The notes: a model not told the origin generated them from the letters alone. A stretch of 64,000 nucleotides of DNA from Polynucleobacter sp. MWH-HuK1 (GCF_018881815.1 NZ_JACVPP010000001.1:493352-557351), one strand, 5' to 3'; counted from the first letter of the stretch, positions 19,735-30,154 are shown. Numbers and translations: made by a program.

Positions 19735-21168
19735 TTATTCAAGCTTAGAGGATGAGCGTTTCACAGGCTGGCCATTAATAAAGGCAACTGCTTGAGAAAG
19801 CATGAAATCATCAGCGCTACCAAGTTCTGGTGGCTTCTTATTTTTATCTTTCTCTTTTTCCTCAGGAGTTTTCTTCGCATTTTTTTCTTCAATGCGTTGT
19901 AGCTCTTCGAGACGACGTTGCTCACGATCTTTAATGAGCTTGTCTTCAGCAGATTGTTTATTGCGCAGATGCTTCTCGCTGTCAATTTCGCGAGTGATCA
20001 AAACATCATCTGGATCACCATCTTTATTTTGATCTACCGGAATATCTGGTTTAACGCCAAAAGCCTGAATCGATTTACCGCTAGGGGTGTAGTAGTAAGC
20101 GGTAGTAATTTTGAGCGCTGAATCATTGGTTAGAGGGCGAACAGTTTGTACCGAGCCCTTACCAAAAGTTGTTTTCCCGATGATGGTCGCACGCTTGTAG
20201 TCTTGTAGTGCGCCAGCAACGATTTCTGAAGCAGATGCAGAGTAGGCATTTACTAAAACCACCATAGGCAACTTCTTAAAGATGGCTGGTACACCCGCTA
20301 GTGGATCACCAGGCTCGTTCAAGCGGTACATTGCTGGAGTGGCATTGAATACTTGCTTTGAGTCGGGTGATTGGCCTTTGGTGGAGACAATGATTGCATC
20401 TGCTGGCAAGAACGCAGCAGCCACACCAACGGCGCCCTGTAATAAACCGCCGCCATTGTTACGAAGGTCAAGAATGATGCCTTTAAGTTTTGGGTCTTGG
20501 TTGGCGATATCAGTTAATTTTCTAGCAAGATCGGGAACTGTGCGCTCCTGAAAGCTAGTAATACGAACCCAAGCAATGTCGTTGTCGAGAATTTTAGTTT
20601 TGACTGATTGAACTTTAATTTCTGCACGAGTAATTGTTACTGGAAAGCTACGCTCTTCACTCTTGCGGAATACTGTCAAAGTAATTTTGGTTCCCGGTGT
20701 GCCACGCATTGTGCGGACAGCTTTGTCAAGGGACATGCCGCGTACTGGCTTGTCGTCTAGACGTGTAATTAAATCTCCTGCCTGTAGACCTGCACGAGCT
20801 GCTGGGCTATCTTCAATTGGATTTAACACCTTCACCACGCCATCCTCAGATGTAATTTCAATACCGAGACCAGCAAATTTTCCAGATGTTTGTTCCTGCA
20901 TTTCTGAAAAGTCTTTTTTGTCTAAGAAGGTGGAATGCGGATCAAGGCTACTCACCATTCCTTTGACAGCATCTGTCAATAATTGCTTGTCTTCAATCGG
21001 CTCTACATACTCACGTTTAATCTGTGCAAATACATTGGACAGCGTGCGTAGTTCATCCAGCGGGAGCTGGGCGCCTTGCTGGGCGGTCGCGGAGAGCTGG
21101 ATCGTAGCTGCAACTCCAGCAATAAGACCAACTGCGATCAGTGCAAAATTCTTTAGAAATTGGCGCAT
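19735..21168 (-). CDS. S41 family C-terminal processing peptidase
   Basis: PDZ plus peptidase: ILDLRNNGGGLL, NAYSASASEIVAGALQDYKRATIIGKTTFGKGSVQ. Confidence 0.95.
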   Translation of the reverse strand: MRQFLKNFALIAVGLIAGVAATIQLSATAQQGAQLPLDELRTLSNVFAQIKREYVEPIEDKQLLTDAVKGMVSSLDPHSTFLDKKDFSEMQEQTSGKFAGLGIEITSEDGVVKVLNPIEDSPAARAGLQAGDLITRLDDKPVRGMSLDKAVRTMRGTPGTKITLTVFRKSEERSFPVTITRAEIKVQSVKTKILDNDIAWVRITSFQERTVPDLARKLTDIANQDPKLKGIILDLRNNGGGLLQGAVGVAAAFLPADAIIVSTKGQSPDSKQVFNATPAMYRLNEPGDPLAGVPAIFKKLPMVVLVNAYSASASEIVAGALQDYKRATIIGKTTFGKGSVQTVRPLTNDSALKITTAYYYTPSGKSIQAFGVKPDIPVDQNKDGDPDDVLITREIDSEKHLRNKQSAEDKLIKDREQRRLEELQRIEEKNAKKTPEEKEKDKNKKPPELGSADDFMLSQAVAFINGQPVKRSSSKLE

Positions 21169-21180
21169 AGCTCTTTTGTT

Positions 21181-21870
21181 TTAATCCAAATAAAAGTGTT
21201 GAATGGGTTTGAGGTCATCATCTAATTCGTAAACCAGCGGGATGCCATTTGGAACATTGACTTCCATAATGGCTTCATCAGACATTTGATCTAAATACTT
21301 AATGAGAGAGCGAATGCTATTACCGTGAGCAACTAATAAAACGCGCTTGCCAGCTTTGAGGGCTGGAGCAATCGATTCATTCCACAATGGCAATACACGC
21401 TCAACGTTATCTTTCAGACACTCGCCCAAAGGAATATCAGAAGTATTGAGTTTGGAGTAACGAGGATCATTCTTGGGATTGCGCTCATCTTCATGCTCTA
21501 GCAAAGGTGGGCGCACATCGTAAGAGCGACGCCAAATATGAACTTGTGCATCCCCGTATTTTTCAGCGGTTTCTGCTTTATTGAGTCCGGTAAGGGCTCC
21601 ATAGTGTCGTTCATTCAGGCGCCAGCTGTGCACAACTGGAAGCCACATGAGATCCATAGTGTCTTGTACATTCCAGAGAGTGCGAATAGCGCGCCTTAAA
21701 ACAGAGGTATAGGCAATATCGAATTCATAGCCTGCTTTTTTGAGGTTTGCACCTGCTGCTAGGGCCTGTTCTGAGCCTTTTGGGGTTAAGTCAACGTCCG
21801 CCCAGCCAGTGAAGCGGTTTTCAAGGTTCCAGGCGGATTCGCCATGACGAATAAGGACAAGTTGTTTCAT
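21181..21870 (-). CDS. gpmA: 2,3-bisphosphoglycerate-dependent phosphoglycerate mutase
   Basis: [44 protein letters not shown]. Confidence 0.97.
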   Translation of the reverse strand: MKQLVLIRHGESAWNLENRFTGWADVDLTPKGSEQALAAGANLKKAGYEFDIAYTSVLRRAIRTLWNVQDTMDLMWLPVVHSWRLNERHYGALTGLNKAETAEKYGDAQVHIWRRSYDVRPPLLEHEDERNPKNDPRYSKLNTSDIPLGECLKDNVERVLPLWNESIAPALKAGKRVLLVAHGNSIRSLIKYLDQMSDEAIMEVNVPNGIPLVYELDDDLKPIQHFYLD

Positions 21871-21889
21871 AGAGCCATTCTATAATCCG

Positions 21890-22306
21890 GTGATGAACTT
21901 TCTCACGCAAATTGATAATTTAGCGCTTATTGCCCTCCTGCTGGTTTCGGGCGCAGCGCTTTTCCTACCCACATTATCTACGCTTATTGGCGGAAAAGGC
22001 TTGTCGCCTTCAGAGACAACGATTTGGATTAATCGTCGTAAAGCGTATGTGCTTGATCTCCGCTCCGAGGAGGAGTACAAAGCTGGGCACCTCCCAGGTG
22101 CTAAATTTGCCAATTCTTCTGCCTTGACTGCCGCAATTGAAAAGCTTAAGTTAGACCGTAAGCTCCCTGTTGTCTTGGTTTGTGACACTGGCGCCCAATC
22201 CCGCAAGCTCCTTGCTGAAACTCAAAAGTTAGGTTTTGTAGAGGTTGGGGTATTGGATGGTGGCGTACAGGCCTGGAAAGCAGCAGCTCTTCCTTTGGTG
22301 AAGTAA
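21890..22306 (+). CDS. Rhodanese-like domain protein, membrane anchored
   Basis: N-terminal TM segment, then VLDLRSEEEYKAGHLPGAKFANSS and VCDTGAQSRKLL. Confidence 0.9.
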   Translation: MMNFLTQIDNLALIALLLVSGAALFLPTLSTLIGGKGLSPSETTIWINRRKAYVLDLRSEEEYKAGHLPGAKFANSSALTAAIEKLKLDRKLPVVLVCDTGAQSRKLLAETQKLGFVEVGVLDGGVQAWKAAALPLVK

Positions 22307-22315
22307 GGAGAAATA

Positions 22316-22570
22316 ATGCCTCCAGTAACAATGTACAGTACCCAGGTTTGCCCATATTGCGTAATGGCTGAAAAGCTATTGAGCAAAAAAGGTGTAAATA
22401 ACCTAGAGAAGATTTTGATTGATCGTGATCCATCGCAGCGAGAAATCATGATGACCCGCACTGGTCGCCGCACAGTTCCACAAATTTATATTGGCGACAC
22501 TCACGTTGGTGGCTATGACGACTTAGTTGCATTGGATCGCGCCGGTAAGCTTGATCCTTTATTGGCTTGA
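22316..22570 (+). CDS. grxC: Glutaredoxin 3
   Basis: VTMYSTQVCPYCVMAEKLL; RRTVPQIYIGDTHVGGYDDL. Confidence 0.96.
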   Translation: MPPVTMYSTQVCPYCVMAEKLLSKKGVNNLEKILIDRDPSQREIMMTRTGRRTVPQIYIGDTHVGGYDDLVALDRAGKLDPLLA

Positions 22571-22599
22571 TAGATTAAACATACAAAAGAAAGTTAGTA

Positions 22600-23112
22600 A
22601 TGACTGAACAATCCTCCGCACCCCAAGAGAGTAACGAACAATCTAAAGAGCCTGGGTTTCGTATTCAGCGTATTTACCTAAAAGATTTGTCGCTTGAGCA
22701 ACCAAATGCACCACAGATTTTGTTGGTTGCATCTGAGCCACAAGTGCAAGTAGAGATTGATATTTCTGTTGCTCCTTTAAGTGAAGGAATCTTCGAGGTA
22801 GCTTTGAGCGCCACTGTGACTGCCAAGGTAGATACAAAAGTATTGTTCCTGGTTGAAGCTAAACAAGCAGGTATTTTTGAGTTCAGTAATATCCCTGTTG
22901 AACAAATTGATCCAATGCTCGGCATAGCTTGCCCAACTATTTTGTACCCATACTTGCGCTCAAACATCGCTGACATCATTAGTCGTGCAGGCTTCCAGCC
23001 AATTCATTTGAATGAAATTAACTTCCATGGCATGTATGAGCATCGTTTGATGCAGGCTCAGCAAGAAGCCGCCGCAAAAGAAGGCGCAGCAACCGAAAGC
23101 AAGCCTCACTAA
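22600..23112 (+). CDS. secB: Protein-export chaperone SecB
   Basis: [49 protein letters not shown]. Confidence 0.97.
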   Translation: MTEQSSAPQESNEQSKEPGFRIQRIYLKDLSLEQPNAPQILLVASEPQVQVEIDISVAPLSEGIFEVALSATVTAKVDTKVLFLVEAKQAGIFEFSNIPVEQIDPMLGIACPTILYPYLRSNIADIISRAGFQPIHLNEINFHGMYEHRLMQAQQEAAAKEGAATESKPH

Positions 23113-23135
23113 GTTTTTAATAGAGCCCACAGATC

Positions 23136-24158
23136 ATGAAAGTGACACTGCTTGGTGCTGGCGCTTGGGGAACGGCGATGGCCGCACAGGCTGCTCGCCA
23201 CCTCAATGAAGGCGATGTCTGTTTGTGGTCTCGCAGCCAAGAGCAATTACAAGATATTCAAAAGAGCGGTCAAAACCGAACTCATCTTTCAGGTATTCAA
23301 TTACCCGCAGGGTTAAAACTCGAGAGTGATTTTGCTGCTGCGATTAAAAGACTTTCGAGTGACGATCTTTTAGTCATAGCTACGCCAATGTCTGGGCTCT
23401 CTGAAACGATTGATCAAGTCTTAAAAGTTGCCAAGCACCCTCTCAATGTTATTTGGCTTTGCAAAGGTTTAGAGCCTGATACTGCTTTGTTACCGCATCA
23501 AGTGGTAGAGCGTGAAAGTAAAATTTACTCAAATGGTATAGCGCATTCGTATGGCGCACTATCTGGCCCAAGTTTTGCTCGTGAGGTTGGTGCGGGGATG
23601 CCATGCGCTTTAACTGTTGCCAGTAAATCTGCAAAACTTTGCGAGCTTGTTCAAGCTGCCTTCCATCACGGCAATATGCGCATCTACTCAAGCGATGATT
23701 TGATTGGTGTTGAGTTGGGTGGCGCCATTAAGAATGTCTTGGCTATCGCCGCAGGTATTGGTGATGGCTTGGATTTGGGTCTGAATGCTCGCGCCGCAGT
23801 GTTGACACGCGGCTTGGCTGAAATGATGCGTCTAGTTAAAGCTGCAGGTGGTAAGTCTGAAACTTGTATGGGCTTAACTGGAGTCGGTGATTTAATTTTG
23901 ACCGCAACAGGAGATCTATCTCGCAATCGTCGCGTTGGTCTTGAGCTTGCCGCTGGAAAATCGTTACCAGAGATACTTGCTAGTCTTGGGCACGTTGCTG
24001 AGGGCGTGCTGTGCGCTCAAGCAGTTGGAGACTTAGCTAAACGTCTTGGTGTAGAAATGCCTATTACCGCCATGATGGGCGAAGTATTGTCTGGAAAATT
24101 AAACCCACATGATGCCGTTAAGAGGCTCATGGGGCGGAATCCTAAAATCGAATCCTAA
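23136..24158 (+). CDS. gpsA: NAD(P)H-dependent glycerol-3-phosphate dehydrogenase
   Basis: VTLLGAGAWGTAMA; GALSGPSFAREVGAGMPCA; ELGGAIKNVLAIAAGI. Confidence 0.97.
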   Translation: MKVTLLGAGAWGTAMAAQAARHLNEGDVCLWSRSQEQLQDIQKSGQNRTHLSGIQLPAGLKLESDFAAAIKRLSSDDLLVIATPMSGLSETIDQVLKVAKHPLNVIWLCKGLEPDTALLPHQVVERESKIYSNGIAHSYGALSGPSFAREVGAGMPCALTVASKSAKLCELVQAAFHHGNMRIYSSDDLIGVELGGAIKNVLAIAAGIGDGLDLGLNARAAVLTRGLAEMMRLVKAAGGKSETCMGLTGVGDLILTATGDLSRNRRVGLELAAGKSLPEILASLGHVAEGVLCAQAVGDLAKRLGVEMPITAMMGEVLSGKLNPHDAVKRLMGRNPKIES

Positions 24159-24179
24159 GCGCGGCTCCTAGATATCTTG

Positions 24180-24650
24180 TTATTGACCGTCAGCAAGGCC
24201 ATTTTGGCGCCATGCTTCATACACAACGATTGCTACTGTATTAGAGAGATTTAAGCTACGACTGTTATCTTGCATTGCAAGACGCATGCGATTGTTTGCT
24301 GGTATGGAATCTCTCACTTCATCCGAAATACCTTTAGTTTCAGAGCCAAATACAAAGTAATCATTAGGTGAATACTTGCCCTCATGAAATTTTCCCGACC
24401 CCTTCGTAGTCAACGCAAAAAGATGTCTAGGATCGGGTTTCTCATTTTGTAAAAACTGAGTCCAATTTTGATGAACTTTTACTCTTGCAAATTCATGATA
24501 GTCCAAGCCAGCTCTGCGTAATTTTGCATCCTCCATCGGAAACCCAAGAGGCTCTATGAGATGTAGTTTCGCACCAGTGTTTGCGCAGAGACGAATGATG
24601 TTTCCGGTATTGGGAGGAATTTCTGGTTCGAATAAAACGATATTAAACAT
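24180..24650 (-). CDS. trmL: tRNA (cytidine(34)-2'-O)-methyltransferase
   Basis: SPOUT family: FNIVLFEPEIPPNTGNIIRLCANTGA, FGSETKGI, RSLNLSNTVAIVVYEAWRQ. Confidence 0.93.
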   Translation of the reverse strand: MFNIVLFEPEIPPNTGNIIRLCANTGAKLHLIEPLGFPMEDAKLRRAGLDYHEFARVKVHQNWTQFLQNEKPDPRHLFALTTKGSGKFHEGKYSPNDYFVFGSETKGISDEVRDSIPANNRMRLAMQDNSRSLNLSNTVAIVVYEAWRQNGLADGQ

Positions 24651-25404
24651 GTTGTACTCTTTCGATTGGTCGCGTAGCCCTGAGAAGTACCCAATTGATT
24701 ACGCGAGATGCGCCATTGTCCTTCAGAACGCGGGCAATTTCATTAAGGGTTGCTCCGCTAGTCATGACATCATCAAAGATGATGACCGTTTTATTTTGAA
24801 TTTGCTCGATGTATTTTGCTTCAATATAGAACATTCCTTGAATATATAAATGTCGTTCCTCAAGATTCCTTCCAGCTTGGTGTGCCGAGTAATGATGGCG
24901 TCGAAGGATGTAAGGGGATTTTTGAACGTGTTTCCCACAATGAATTCGCTTGGCAATTTCCCAGCTTTGATTAAAGCCGCGTTGAGCCAACTTTTGAACA
25001 CTTAATGGAACAGGCAGTAAATAACTTGAATCAGTGTGTTCAAGTTGCGAAGAGATAAGCATGTTCCAGGCGCTACTTAGTGCATGACCATAAGCAATGC
25101 GTTTTTGGTACTTAAACTCATGCAATGGCGATTGAAGAATGCCTGTGTAGCGATCCAAGCAATAAGTTTCATCAAAGTAGGATTTAGATATTTGGCAGAG
25201 TGCGCAATGTTGCTGGACAATTTCTTCGGGTTGAAGTGTGATGCCGCATTGATAGCAGCACTGATAGTTAAACAAGCCTTCATGTCGCAAAGCGTCTAAG
25301 CAGTTATTGCAAATCGAGTGATGCTGAAACTGGTGACAAACAATGCAAGCCGTTGGTAAAAGACGGTCACAAATCGCTTGAAGAATGTTCTCTGGAAATC
25401 GCAT
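24643..25404 (-). CDS. ComF family phosphoribosyltransferase-like protein
   Basis: N-terminal Cys pairs CIVCHQFQ, CNNCLDAL, CQCGITL; C-terminal VIIFDDVMTSGATLNEIARVL. Confidence 0.92.
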   Translation of the reverse strand: MRFPENILQAICDRLLPTACIVCHQFQHHSICNNCLDALRHEGLFNYQCCYQCGITLQPEEIVQQHCALCQISKSYFDETYCLDRYTGILQSPLHEFKYQKRIAYGHALSSAWNMLISSQLEHTDSSYLLPVPLSVQKLAQRGFNQSWEIAKRIHCGKHVQKSPYILRRHHYSAHQAGRNLEERHLYIQGMFYIEAKYIEQIQNKTVIIFDDVMTSGATLNEIARVLKDNGASRVINWVLLRATRPIERVQHV

Positions 25405-25427
25405 GGGGCGCTGAGTATACTGAGCAA

Positions 25428-26225
25428 ATGACCCAGCCCATCAGATGGTTACAAGACGAAATTGCAGATCGCATGCTGCAAAAGTTGGACATCGTTAAGC
25501 TCGATGTAAAAGATATTTTGATAGTGCCGGACTTTCCTGGAAAGCATTTGGATGTATTTGCTAAACGCTACCCAAGGGCGCGCCTAATAAGCCTCTTGGA
25601 TGAGGGTGTTTCAGGTTTTGCAATGTGGCGCGTTAAATCAATCGCACATTGGCGTTCACTATTTGGGGGGCGTACTGATTCTTTGGCCAGTTACACATCC
25701 TCGGGAAGATTTGACGTTCCTGATAATTCTGTCGATTTGATTTTTAGTGATCTCCTATTGCAGGATTTGGCAGACCCAAAACAATTTCTGCACGAGTGTT
25801 GGCGCGTACTGCGTGAGGGTGGTTTGATTGCATTTAGCTATCTTGGCCCAGACACTGGAAAAGAGTTGCGTTCAGTTGTGATTCCGGGATTGCAACTGAA
25901 AAATCTATTAAGCCCTTGGGATATGCATGACATGGGTGATGCTTTACTTGCTGAGCGATTTTCGGACCCGGTAATGGACATGGAGTACCTAACCTTAGAC
26001 TATGAAAACAGCACTCTATTGTTGGTAGATATCAAGGCTCTTAAATTGATCCATTCCACCTCAATAGAAGATTCAGAATTGGGTGTTTTGCCGCAAAAAC
26101 TCACATTAGAAGTGGTCTATGGACATGCTTGGGCGATTGGAAAGCATCTTGCGAAGGCTAAAGACAGCGTAGCCTATATTGATCTAAATCAAATTGGACG
26201 CAAGACTAGACCAGATTCTGCTTAA
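25428..26225 (+). CDS. BioC-like SAM-dependent methyltransferase
   Basis: FDVPDNSVDLIFSDLLLQDLADPKQFLHECWRVLREGGLIAFSYLGPDT. MTQPIRWLQDEIADRML start preferred over the ORF-track start. Confidence 0.8.
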   Translation: MTQPIRWLQDEIADRMLQKLDIVKLDVKDILIVPDFPGKHLDVFAKRYPRARLISLLDEGVSGFAMWRVKSIAHWRSLFGGRTDSLASYTSSGRFDVPDNSVDLIFSDLLLQDLADPKQFLHECWRVLREGGLIAFSYLGPDTGKELRSVVIPGLQLKNLLSPWDMHDMGDALLAERFSDPVMDMEYLTLDYENSTLLLVDIKALKLIHSTSIEDSELGVLPQKLTLEVVYGHAWAIGKHLAKAKDSVAYIDLNQIGRKTRPDSA

Positions 26226-26287
26226 GTGTAAGTACTCACTATCATTTTAACCTTGGTCAAGATTGGGTCAGGCTGGGTTATCCCTGT

Positions 26288-26316
26288 TTGTTGTTACGCC
26301 TAATTAACCCTATAAT
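26288..26316 (+). promoter_or_regulatory. Candidate sigma70-type promoter for the cox operon
   Basis: TTGTTG - 17 nt - TATAAT; -10 is consensus. Confidence 0.5.
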
Positions 26317-26404
26317 CACGGCAGGATGTATTGGCTTGAGACCGTTTTTTGAGCAATTTGCGGCATTTTTGTTGCTTTGCTCACGACAATAAACAGAGAA
26401 TAAG

Positions 26405-27559
26405 ATGAATTTATTTGGAAAAGTCACTAGGGCTTCGCTCTATTTCGTAGTTGCTTTTGGCACTGCTTTTGCTCATGCAGCGGAGAATATGCCTGGTGGC
26501 CCAGCTGTAAATCAGCTGAATTTTGCGCCTGCTGCTACCAAAATCATGCAAGAGATTCATTGGTTGCATTGGATGATGTTGATCATTTGTGCGTTAATTT
26601 TCATTGGTGTTTTTGGAGTGATGTTCTATTCCATCTTGAAGCACCGTAAATCATTGGGCCACAAATCAGCGTCATTCCACGAGAGCACCACTGTTGAAAT
26701 TATTTGGACAGTCATTCCATTGCTGATTGTTATTGGCATGGCATTGCCAGCAACAAAAACGGTTGTTGCAATGAAAGACACCACTAACTCTGATATCACT
26801 ATTAAAACTACTGGTTATCAGTGGAAGTGGGGTTACGACTACATCAAAGGCGAAGGCGAAGGAATTAGCTTCCTATCAACTATGTCCACTTCACGCGAAG
26901 CAATTAATAACTTGGCACCTAAATCAAATACCTACTTGATGGAAGTAGACAATGAGATGGTTGTCCCTGTAGGGAAGAAAATTCGTTTGATTACTACTGC
27001 TAACGACGTTATCCACGCCTGGACTATCCCAGCGTTTGGCGTAAAGCAAGATGCGATTCCAGGCTTCGTTCGTGACACCTGGTTCAGAGCTGAAACTATT
27101 GGCACTTTCCGCGGTCAGTGTTCTGAGCTTTGCGGTGCTGAGCATGCATTCATGCCTATCGTTGTGCGTGTGGTTTCACAAGATGACTACACCGCTTGGG
27201 TTGCTCAGAAGAAAAAAGAAATGGGCGCTGCTGGTGATGATCCATCTAAGGTTTACACCTTGGATGAGCAGAAAGAGCGTGGTGCAAAAGTTTACGCAGC
27301 AAACTGCGCAGCTTGTCATCAGCCTAGCGGCAAAGGTGCGGGCGCTTTCCCGGCGTTGGATGGCAGCAAAGTTGTGCTGGGGCCTAAAGCCGCGCAATAC
27401 AACATCCTGATTAACGGTAAAGGCGCAATGCCGAAATGGGCTGGCGTAATCTCTGATGGCGATATTGCTGCGGTGATGACTTACACACGTAATGCATGGG
27501 GTAATAAGACTGGTGAAGTAATTCAAACCCAAGACATTGTTACTGCGCGCGGCAATTAA
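26405..27559 (+). CDS. coxB: Cytochrome c oxidase subunit II with fused C-terminal cytochrome c domain
   Basis: CuA motif GQCSELCGAEHAFM; haem c motif CAACHQ near the C-terminus. Confidence 0.96.
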   Translation: MNLFGKVTRASLYFVVAFGTAFAHAAENMPGGPAVNQLNFAPAATKIMQEIHWLHWMMLIICALIFIGVFGVMFYSILKHRKSLGHKSASFHESTTVEIIWTVIPLLIVIGMALPATKTVVAMKDTTNSDITIKTTGYQWKWGYDYIKGEGEGISFLSTMSTSREAINNLAPKSNTYLMEVDNEMVVPVGKKIRLITTANDVIHAWTIPAFGVKQDAIPGFVRDTWFRAETIGTFRGQCSELCGAEHAFMPIVVRVVSQDDYTAWVAQKKKEMGAAGDDPSKVYTLDEQKERGAKVYAANCAACHQPSGKGAGAFPALDGSKVVLGPKAAQYNILINGKGAMPKWAGVISDGDIAAVMTYTRNAWGNKTGEVIQTQDIVTARGN

Positions 27560-27602
27560 TTCAGATTAACAAATACAGATAAAAACGAAACCGGAGTAAT
27601 TC

Positions 27603-29222
27603 ATGAGCACAGTCTCTACTATCCACGATCACGCACACGATCACGCACACGACGATCACACACCACATGGTTGGCGTCGTTGGTTGTTCGCAACCAACCA
27701 CAAAGACATTGGTACGATGTATTTGATCTTCTCATTCGTTAGCTTGCTTGCTGGCGGTGTGATGGCGTTGGGAATTCGTTTGGAATTGTTCCAACCTGGT
27801 TTGCAGTTCCTGCGCCCAGAATTCTTTAATCAACTAACTACCATGCATGGTTTGGTGATGGTGTTCGGCGCGATTATGCCGGCCTTCGTTGGTTTCGCTA
27901 ACTGGATGGTGCCTTTGCAAATCGGCGCATCTGATATGGCATTTGCCCGTATGAACAACTTTAGCTTCTGGATTCTTCCTGTAGCAGCAACATTGTTGTT
28001 GAGCTCATTCTTGGTTCCTGGTGGCGCTCCATCAGGGGGTTGGACTATTTATGCTCCATTGACTTCGCAAATGGGTCCTGGCATGGACATGGCGATTTTT
28101 GCACTCCACTTATTGGGTGCGTCATCGATCATGGGTTCGATCAACATCATCGTAACTATTTTGAACATGCGCGCTCCTGGTATGACATTAATGAAGATGC
28201 CAATGTTCTGCTGGACATGGTTGATCACTGCTTACTTGTTAATTGCTGTGATGCCTGTATTGGCTGGCGCAATTACGATGGTTCTGACTGACCGTCATTT
28301 CGGTACTTCATTCTTCTCCGCAGTTGGCGGTGGCGACCCAATCATGTTCCAGCATATTTTCTGGTTCTTCGGTCACCCAGAGGTTTACATCATGATTCTT
28401 CCAGCATTCGGAATCATCAGTGAAATCGTTCCTGCTTTCTCTAGAAAAACATTGTTCGGTTACAGCTCAATGGTTTATGCAACCGCATCTATTGCGATCT
28501 TGTCATTCATCGTTTGGGCTCACCACATGTTTGCAACTGGTATGCCAGTAACAGGTCAATTGTTCTTTATGTACGCAACCATGTTGATCGCCGTCCCAAC
28601 TGGTGTGAAGATTTTTAACTGGGTAGCAACAATGTGGAAAGGCTCAATGACCTTTGAAACTCCAATGTTGTGGGCTATCGGCTTTATCTTCGTTTTCACT
28701 ATGGGTGGATTTACTGGTTTGATCTGTGCGATGGCGCCAATTGATATTGGTATTCAGGACACTTATTACATCGTTGCTCACTTCCACTATGTATTAGTGG
28801 CAGGTTCATTATTTGCGATGTTTGCCGGTTTTTACTACTGGTGTCCAAAGTGGACTGGCTACATGGCTAGTGAAACTCGCGGCAAGATCCATTTCTGGGC
28901 TTCCATGATTTTCTTCAACATTACTTTCTTCCCAATGCACTTCTTGGGCTTAGCAGGTATGCCACGTCGCTATGCTGACTACCCAACTCAGTTTGCTGAT
29001 TTCAATGCGATTGCATCGATTGGTGCATTGGGCTTCGGTTTAGCGCAGGTTTACTTCTTGCTCTTCGTTGTATTGCCAGCCTATAACGGTAAGGGTGAAA
29101 AAGCGCCAATGAAGCCTTGGGATGGAGCCAAAGGTCTTGAGTGGACAGTGCCTTCACCAGCGCCACATCACACTTTTGAAACTCCGCCTAGCGCAGAGCA
29201 GATGCGTGAAGCAGGAATTTAA
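27603..29222 (+). CDS. coxA: Cytochrome c oxidase subunit I
   Basis: HDIGTMYLIF-like start, WFFGHPEVYIMILPAFGIISEI, VWAHHMFATGMP, DTYYIVAHFHYVL. Confidence 0.98.
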   Translation: MSTVSTIHDHAHDHAHDDHTPHGWRRWLFATNHKDIGTMYLIFSFVSLLAGGVMALGIRLELFQPGLQFLRPEFFNQLTTMHGLVMVFGAIMPAFVGFANWMVPLQIGASDMAFARMNNFSFWILPVAATLLLSSFLVPGGAPSGGWTIYAPLTSQMGPGMDMAIFALHLLGASSIMGSINIIVTILNMRAPGMTLMKMPMFCWTWLITAYLLIAVMPVLAGAITMVLTDRHFGTSFFSAVGGGDPIMFQHIFWFFGHPEVYIMILPAFGIISEIVPAFSRKTLFGYSSMVYATASIAILSFIVWAHHMFATGMPVTGQLFFMYATMLIAVPTGVKIFNWVATMWKGSMTFETPMLWAIGFIFVFTMGGFTGLICAMAPIDIGIQDTYYIVAHFHYVLVAGSLFAMFAGFYYWCPKWTGYMASETRGKIHFWASMIFFNITFFPMHFLGLAGMPRRYADYPTQFADFNAIASIGALGFGLAQVYFLLFVVLPAYNGKGEKAPMKPWDGAKGLEWTVPSPAPHHTFETPPSAEQMREAGI

Positions 29223-29337
29223 TTCATCAGGTAAGCAAGCCCTTGCTGCGAATAATCGCAGGATGGGCTTCATCCTGTTGAGCGTTGTAGCAACCTTTTT
29301 TATAGGCATTTTGATTAAACGAAGCTTGTTGGGTTAA
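29206..29337 (+). CDS. Small single-TM protein, possible cytochrome oxidase small assembly protein
   Basis: Frame V(GTG)KQEFNSSGKQALAANNRRMGFILLSVVATFFIGILIKRSLLG between coxA and ctaG. An internal ATG at 29263 would remove the basic N-terminal part. Confidence 0.55.
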   Translation: MKQEFNSSGKQALAANNRRMGFILLSVVATFFIGILIKRSLLG

Positions 29338-29349
29338 TCCCTTGAAGAC

Positions 29350-29934
29350 ATGGTGATCGATCAAGCACTCAACCGCCAAATTTTGTTGAAGCTCTTAATT
29401 GCAGCTGTGATGATGTTTGGTTTTGGTTATGCCTTAGTTCCAATGTACAAGGCCTTGTGTGAGGTCACTGGAATTAACGTAGTAACAAGCAAGAATGATT
29501 ATGGTGTTAGAGCCTTCAGTCCTAATAAGGTAGGTAATACTCAGGTTAACTATGCTCGTACAGTAACTATTGAGTTTGATTCAAATAGCCGTGGCCCGTT
29601 TACATTTAAGCCAGTAAAGAATTTTTTAGAAGTGCATCCTGGTGAAATGACTGAGATTGTTTATGAGGTAACTAACAATCAAAATCGCCCAGTACGCGCT
29701 CAAGCGATACCAAGTTATGCGCCTAAAAGCGCAACGGAGTTTTTTACGAAATTAGAATGTTTTTGCTTTCAGGAGCAAACGCTAGCAGCAAAAGAAACAA
29801 AAAAGATGCCGGTAGTCTTTGTAATCGATGCAGGTTTGCCGGATGATGTAAAAACAATTACTTTGTCATATACCTTCTTTGAGTTAGGTTTAGGTGGTAC
29901 GCCACCAGCTCCAAAATCAAGGTTGGCTTCATGA
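29350..29934 (+). CDS. ctaG: Cytochrome c oxidase assembly protein CtaG/Cox11
   Basis: ALVPMYKALCEVTGIN; TKLECFCFQEQTLAAKETKKMPVVFVID; TITLSYTFF. Confidence 0.96.
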   Translation: MVIDQALNRQILLKLLIAAVMMFGFGYALVPMYKALCEVTGINVVTSKNDYGVRAFSPNKVGNTQVNYARTVTIEFDSNSRGPFTFKPVKNFLEVHPGEMTEIVYEVTNNQNRPVRAQAIPSYAPKSATEFFTKLECFCFQEQTLAAKETKKMPVVFVIDAGLPDDVKTITLSYTFFELGLGGTPPAPKSRLAS

Positions 29935-30125
29935 AAAAGAAAAGTAGTTTTATGCAGTCTATGAAAGCCGTGATGTGGGGCTTTTTGGGGGTGCGTAAGA
30001 AGTCAGGTTTGCAGGAAGATGTTGCTTCATTGAGTTTTGTGCACATTATCATTGCAGGGGTTATTGGCGCCTTGATTTTTATGGGCGTACTTCTGTTGAT
30101 AGTGAAAGTAGTTGTGTCCCATTGA
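29931..30125 (+). CDS. DUF2970 domain-containing small membrane protein
   Basis: MKKKSSFMQSMKAVMWGFLGVRKKSGLQED plus one TM helix, between ctaG and coxC. Confidence 0.8.
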   Translation: MKKKSSFMQSMKAVMWGFLGVRKKSGLQEDVASLSFVHIIIAGVIGALIFMGVLLLIVKVVVSH

Positions 30126-30154
30126 TTATTTTTTGATTGAATAGAGAGAATAAG

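Noticed and set aside
20663-21184. 173-aa plus-strand ORF opposite the S41 peptidase gene
   Set aside because: Ser/Arg-rich shadow ORF of a conserved minus-strand CDS.
27628-27660. Short tandem repeat CACGATCACGCA as a CRISPR-like or regulatory repeat
   Set aside because: In frame within coxA and explained by a His-Asp-rich N-terminus.
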